Origin: an uncultured Rhodanobacter sp.
Lineage (GTDB): Bacteria; Pseudomonadota; Gammaproteobacteria; Xanthomonadales; Rhodanobacteraceae
Assembly: GCA_903827735.1 (NCBI GenBank)
Contig: CAIKJM010000560.1
Coordinates: forward strand, 1-14,038
DNA: 14,038 nucleotides
Direction: 5' to 3'
Shown here: positions 13,101-14,038 of the stretch, one piece after another
How the letters are laid out: each line of letters opens with the position of its first letter
Position numbering within the stretch: the first letter of the stretch is position 1
Position numbers and translations under genes: made by a program
Notes under the pieces: model-generated
Seen by the model: the letters and a program-made list of their open reading frames with translations, nothing else
The model's database searches: none
Told to the model about the DNA's origin: nothing

Positions 13101-13813
13101 ATGATAGTGAAGCCGAGCAGCAGCCCGAGCAATGCCGCCACGATGCTGGTGATACGAGTATCGTGCAGCGAGCCGTCCAGGCGCTGGCTGCGCACGCCGA
13201 GCAGCTGGTATTCCTCGGCGGCCATGCGATCGAGCACGCCCTGCAAGTCCTCGATGGTGACCGTGCGGCGCTGCAGATAATTGGACTGGATACGCTGGCG
13301 CTCCAAAGCAGCAGCAGCCGGATCGGCGACGGTGAGCTGCGACATGGGGGCCAGCGCATTGACGCTGAACTCCTGCTGCCAGCGCGTCGCCATGGCCTCG
13401 ACAGTGCCGATACGCGACTGCTGGAGGGCGTTATCCGAGGTCAGCTGGCGCATCTGGGCAAGGTGCGCGAAGAGGTCTTTAACGCCGCTCTCGAACATCA
13501 TGCGCTGGTCCGCGCGTTGGGACAGCATGTAGCCGCGTGCACCGACCTGGGCGGTTTGCGCCGCGCGGCGTACGTCGGCGATGGTCAGCAGCACTTCGTA
13601 GGTATGGGTAGTCCACTGGCGATAAATCTGCTGCTCGCGCAGCGAGCGCATCATGATGGCGCTGGTCAGCAGGAACAGCGCCAGCAGCAGGCCGATACCG
13701 AGCGTGATCTTCCGTTGCAGCGGCTGATTGGCCAACCACGATTGCTTCGATGATGAGGTCGGTGTCGATGGCATGCGCGGGCCGTCAGGGGGTAGGCAAT
13801 CGGTGGCAGCCAT
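10124..13813 (-). CDS. Hybrid histidine kinase: CHASE3-HAMP-GAF-HisKA-HATPase-REC-REC-REC
   Basis: 1229 residues from ATG 13813. An in-frame ATG at 13774 would remove 13 residues and is equally possible, since neither has a ribosome site. TM1 is about 36-56, the periplasmic CHASE3-like helical sensor 57-220, TM2 about 221-240, and HAMP 241-293. GAF spans about 315-455 (PGEGLVGQC, IVILPVLYRERLIGVIEMAGF), followed by a long coiled coil (460-562). In HisKA, MSHELRTPLN carries the phospho-His573. In the ATPase, the N-box is NNLLSNAFKFT, the G1 box DSGIGIP (732-738) and the G2 box GGTGLGL (761-767). The receivers carry Asp895/Lys944, Asp1017/Lys1068 and Asp1160/Lys1212. The middle one has KG where KP is usual. 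It is predicted to sense a periplasmic or membrane cue and a GAF signal, then phosphorylate internal receivers and probably the downstream REC-GGDEF cyclase. I saw no Hpt domain. First gene of the operon. Confidence 0.95.
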   Translation of the reverse strand: MAATDCLPPDGPRMPSTPTSSSKQSWLANQPLQRKITLGIGLLLALFLLTSAIMMRSLREQQIYRQWTTHTYEVLLTIADVRRAAQTAQVGARGYMLSQRADQRMMFESGVKDLFAHLAQMRQLTSDNALQQSRIGTVEAMATRWQQEFSVNALAPMSQLTVADPAAAALERQRIQSNYLQRRTVTIEDLQGVLDRMAAEEYQLLGVRSQRLDGSLHDTRITSIVAALLGLLLGFTIIRLTSRLVTRPLRQLTDLMARLSDHDHDFEIRRLNRQDEIGKIARGLQVFKQMAIDTQSQTWLKTQVTGISHRLQEATTHREFAQWLTSELVPLFKMGVGLFYSFDETRFRLDLLGSYGLRLGRHTADSYMPGEGLVGQCALERKPILMNDVPPNYVHIDSGSGDALPNTIVILPVLYRERLIGVIEMAGFTALDTLQQQLLDELMPIVALTLENLNRAINTQDLLERTQEQADELRVSELVMRQQKEVLRDNNDALQAKTVELEEQSERLIASEEELRVQAEELQASNEELREKTESLNRQKLVLEDLQVETEEKAQELARASQYKSEFLANMSHELRTPLNSLLILSRSLSDNDTGNLDEEQIESARIIHDSGTSLLHLINDILDLSKIEAGKMELMIDELPLADLQRRLMRTFTHVAEKKQLGFTVDIEPNLPTILRTDGAKLEQIANNLLSNAFKFTAKGNVAVRIGRPPADLAVPEGLVGQPLIAISVTDSGIGIPVDKFQHIFNAFEQVDAGTSRQFGGTGLGLAISRKISLLMGGDILLQSETGHGSCFTVLLPETPPERVSEAADVAPRASVPAVVRNPSAHLLPEDVDDDRRTIQPGQTTILVIEDDAAFTRILIDMIHRKGYRALAASNGEDGLQLAREHRPTGILLDVMLPMMDGWTVMDRLKADAGTRAIPVHFISATDEATRGLELGAVGFLTKPVSRESIGMAFEKLLHFAEGHQRHLLIVDDEADSRTAVRTMLRADNVLIDEAASAEEALEKTATTRYDCIVLDLGLPGMSGLQLLEQLSHASEGVPPVVVYSGRDLSREENLMLRQYTDSIVIKGARSPERLLDEVSLFLHSIQHAPKRLANGANALASAEMTGRRVLLVDDDMRNLFALSKVLRSWGLVVTMAQDGQKALKALADDEAPELVLMDIMMPVMDGYDTMRAIRAQAQFARLPIIALTAKAMRGDREKCIEAGASDYLSKPIDIDKLASMIRVWLQR

Positions 13814-13897
13814 CGCGACGATGGCCGATGCGACAGAGTAGCGGTTGTCACGGCCGCGCCATAGCGTGCGTCGGCTGCAGCTTCCAGCGGCCAGAAC

Positions 13898-14038
13898 TCA
13901 GCGCTGGCGTCGAACCGGCACGATCGAACCACGCCGCAGGGCTACCGTTACCAGGGCGGCCGTGAACACTGAGCAGACGAGCAGCGCCACCACCGATGCT
14001 TCGGCACCGAACGCGCCACCGCTGAGCCAGGACGGCCC
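13898..14038 (-). CDS. C-terminal end of a membrane protein, possibly CPBP-family protease (cut by window edge)
   Basis: The last 46 codons of a gene entering from the right, with a TGA at 13900-13898. The peptide begins GPSWLSGGAFGAEASVVALLV and then has a hydrophobic span to about residue 36, ending in a basic tail (RRGSIVPVRRQR). A G-x-x-W-L-x-GG-x-FG-x-EAS segment followed by a final membrane helix recalls the C-terminus of CPBP intramembrane metalloproteases (CAAX-protease relatives) in Xanthomonadales. The catalytic EExxxR and HxxxN motifs would be outside the window, so this is recognition from memory of a short tail only. It is on the same strand as the signalling operon, 84 bases before the kinase start, and may or may not share its transcript. 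I see no terminator in that 84-base gap. Confidence 0.5.
   Translation of the reverse strand, partial: GPSWLSGGAFGAEASVVALLVCSVFTAALVTVALRRGSIVPVRRQR

Noticed and set aside
12629..13753. Plus-strand open frame of 374 codons opposite the hybrid kinase
   Set aside because: Shadow of the kinase coding strand; composition is His/Gln/Arg/Ala-rich, with no motif and no promoter or ribosome site.
1..14038. CRISPR array, transposase, tRNA, riboswitch or prophage signals
   Set aside because: No regularly spaced repeats, transposase or integrase domains, cloverleaf sequences or conserved riboswitch cores were seen on either strand by reading.

Overview
The window looks like chromosomal DNA of a high-GC gammaproteobacterium, most plausibly order Lysobacterales (Xanthomonadales), family Rhodanobacteraceae (Dyella/Rhodanobacter-like). 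This placement is inferred from base composition, the GTP-type PEP carboxykinase, the long membrane-anchored FadE, and the sigma / anti-sigma-like / DUF4097 gene order; no marker gene is present to confirm it. Genes are densely packed, no gap between genes exceeds about 150 bases, and no mobile element, CRISPR array, tRNA or rRNA was seen.

Left (1-1265, minus strand): an ECF sigma factor, a one-membrane-span anti-sigma-like protein coupled to it by a one-base gap, and the start of an exported DUF4097-type protein. This resembles a small envelope-stress or signalling cassette. Two perfect hairpins (1335-1360, 1365-1389) separate it from the next gene.

Centre (1409-7535): metabolic genes. pckG (GTP PEP carboxykinase, minus) makes PEP from oxaloacetate. 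A TetR-family regulator (minus) is divergent from an alpha/beta hydrolase and fadE (acyl-CoA dehydrogenase), both plus strand and probably one operon. The divergent region holds two inverted repeats. One covers both the proposed -10 box and the ATG of the hydrolase, whose transcript may be leaderless. Fatty-acid oxidation (FadE) and gluconeogenesis (PckG) sit together, as expected for growth on fatty acids. A strong bidirectional terminator (7583-7620) ends the block.

Right (7666-13813, minus strand): a four-gene signalling operon transcribed right to left. It encodes a large CHASE3-HAMP-GAF-HisKA-HATPase-REC-REC-REC hybrid histidine kinase, a CheR methyltransferase, a CheB methylesterase without receiver, and a REC-GGDEF diguanylate cyclase with intact GGDEF and I-site. 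There is no MCP, CheW or CheA. The parts list recalls the Wsp system, with one hybrid kinase in place of receptor, coupling proteins and CheA, so a c-di-GMP pathway with methylation-based adaptation is the most interesting hypothesis here. At the right edge is the C-terminal end of a membrane protein, possibly a CPBP-family protease.
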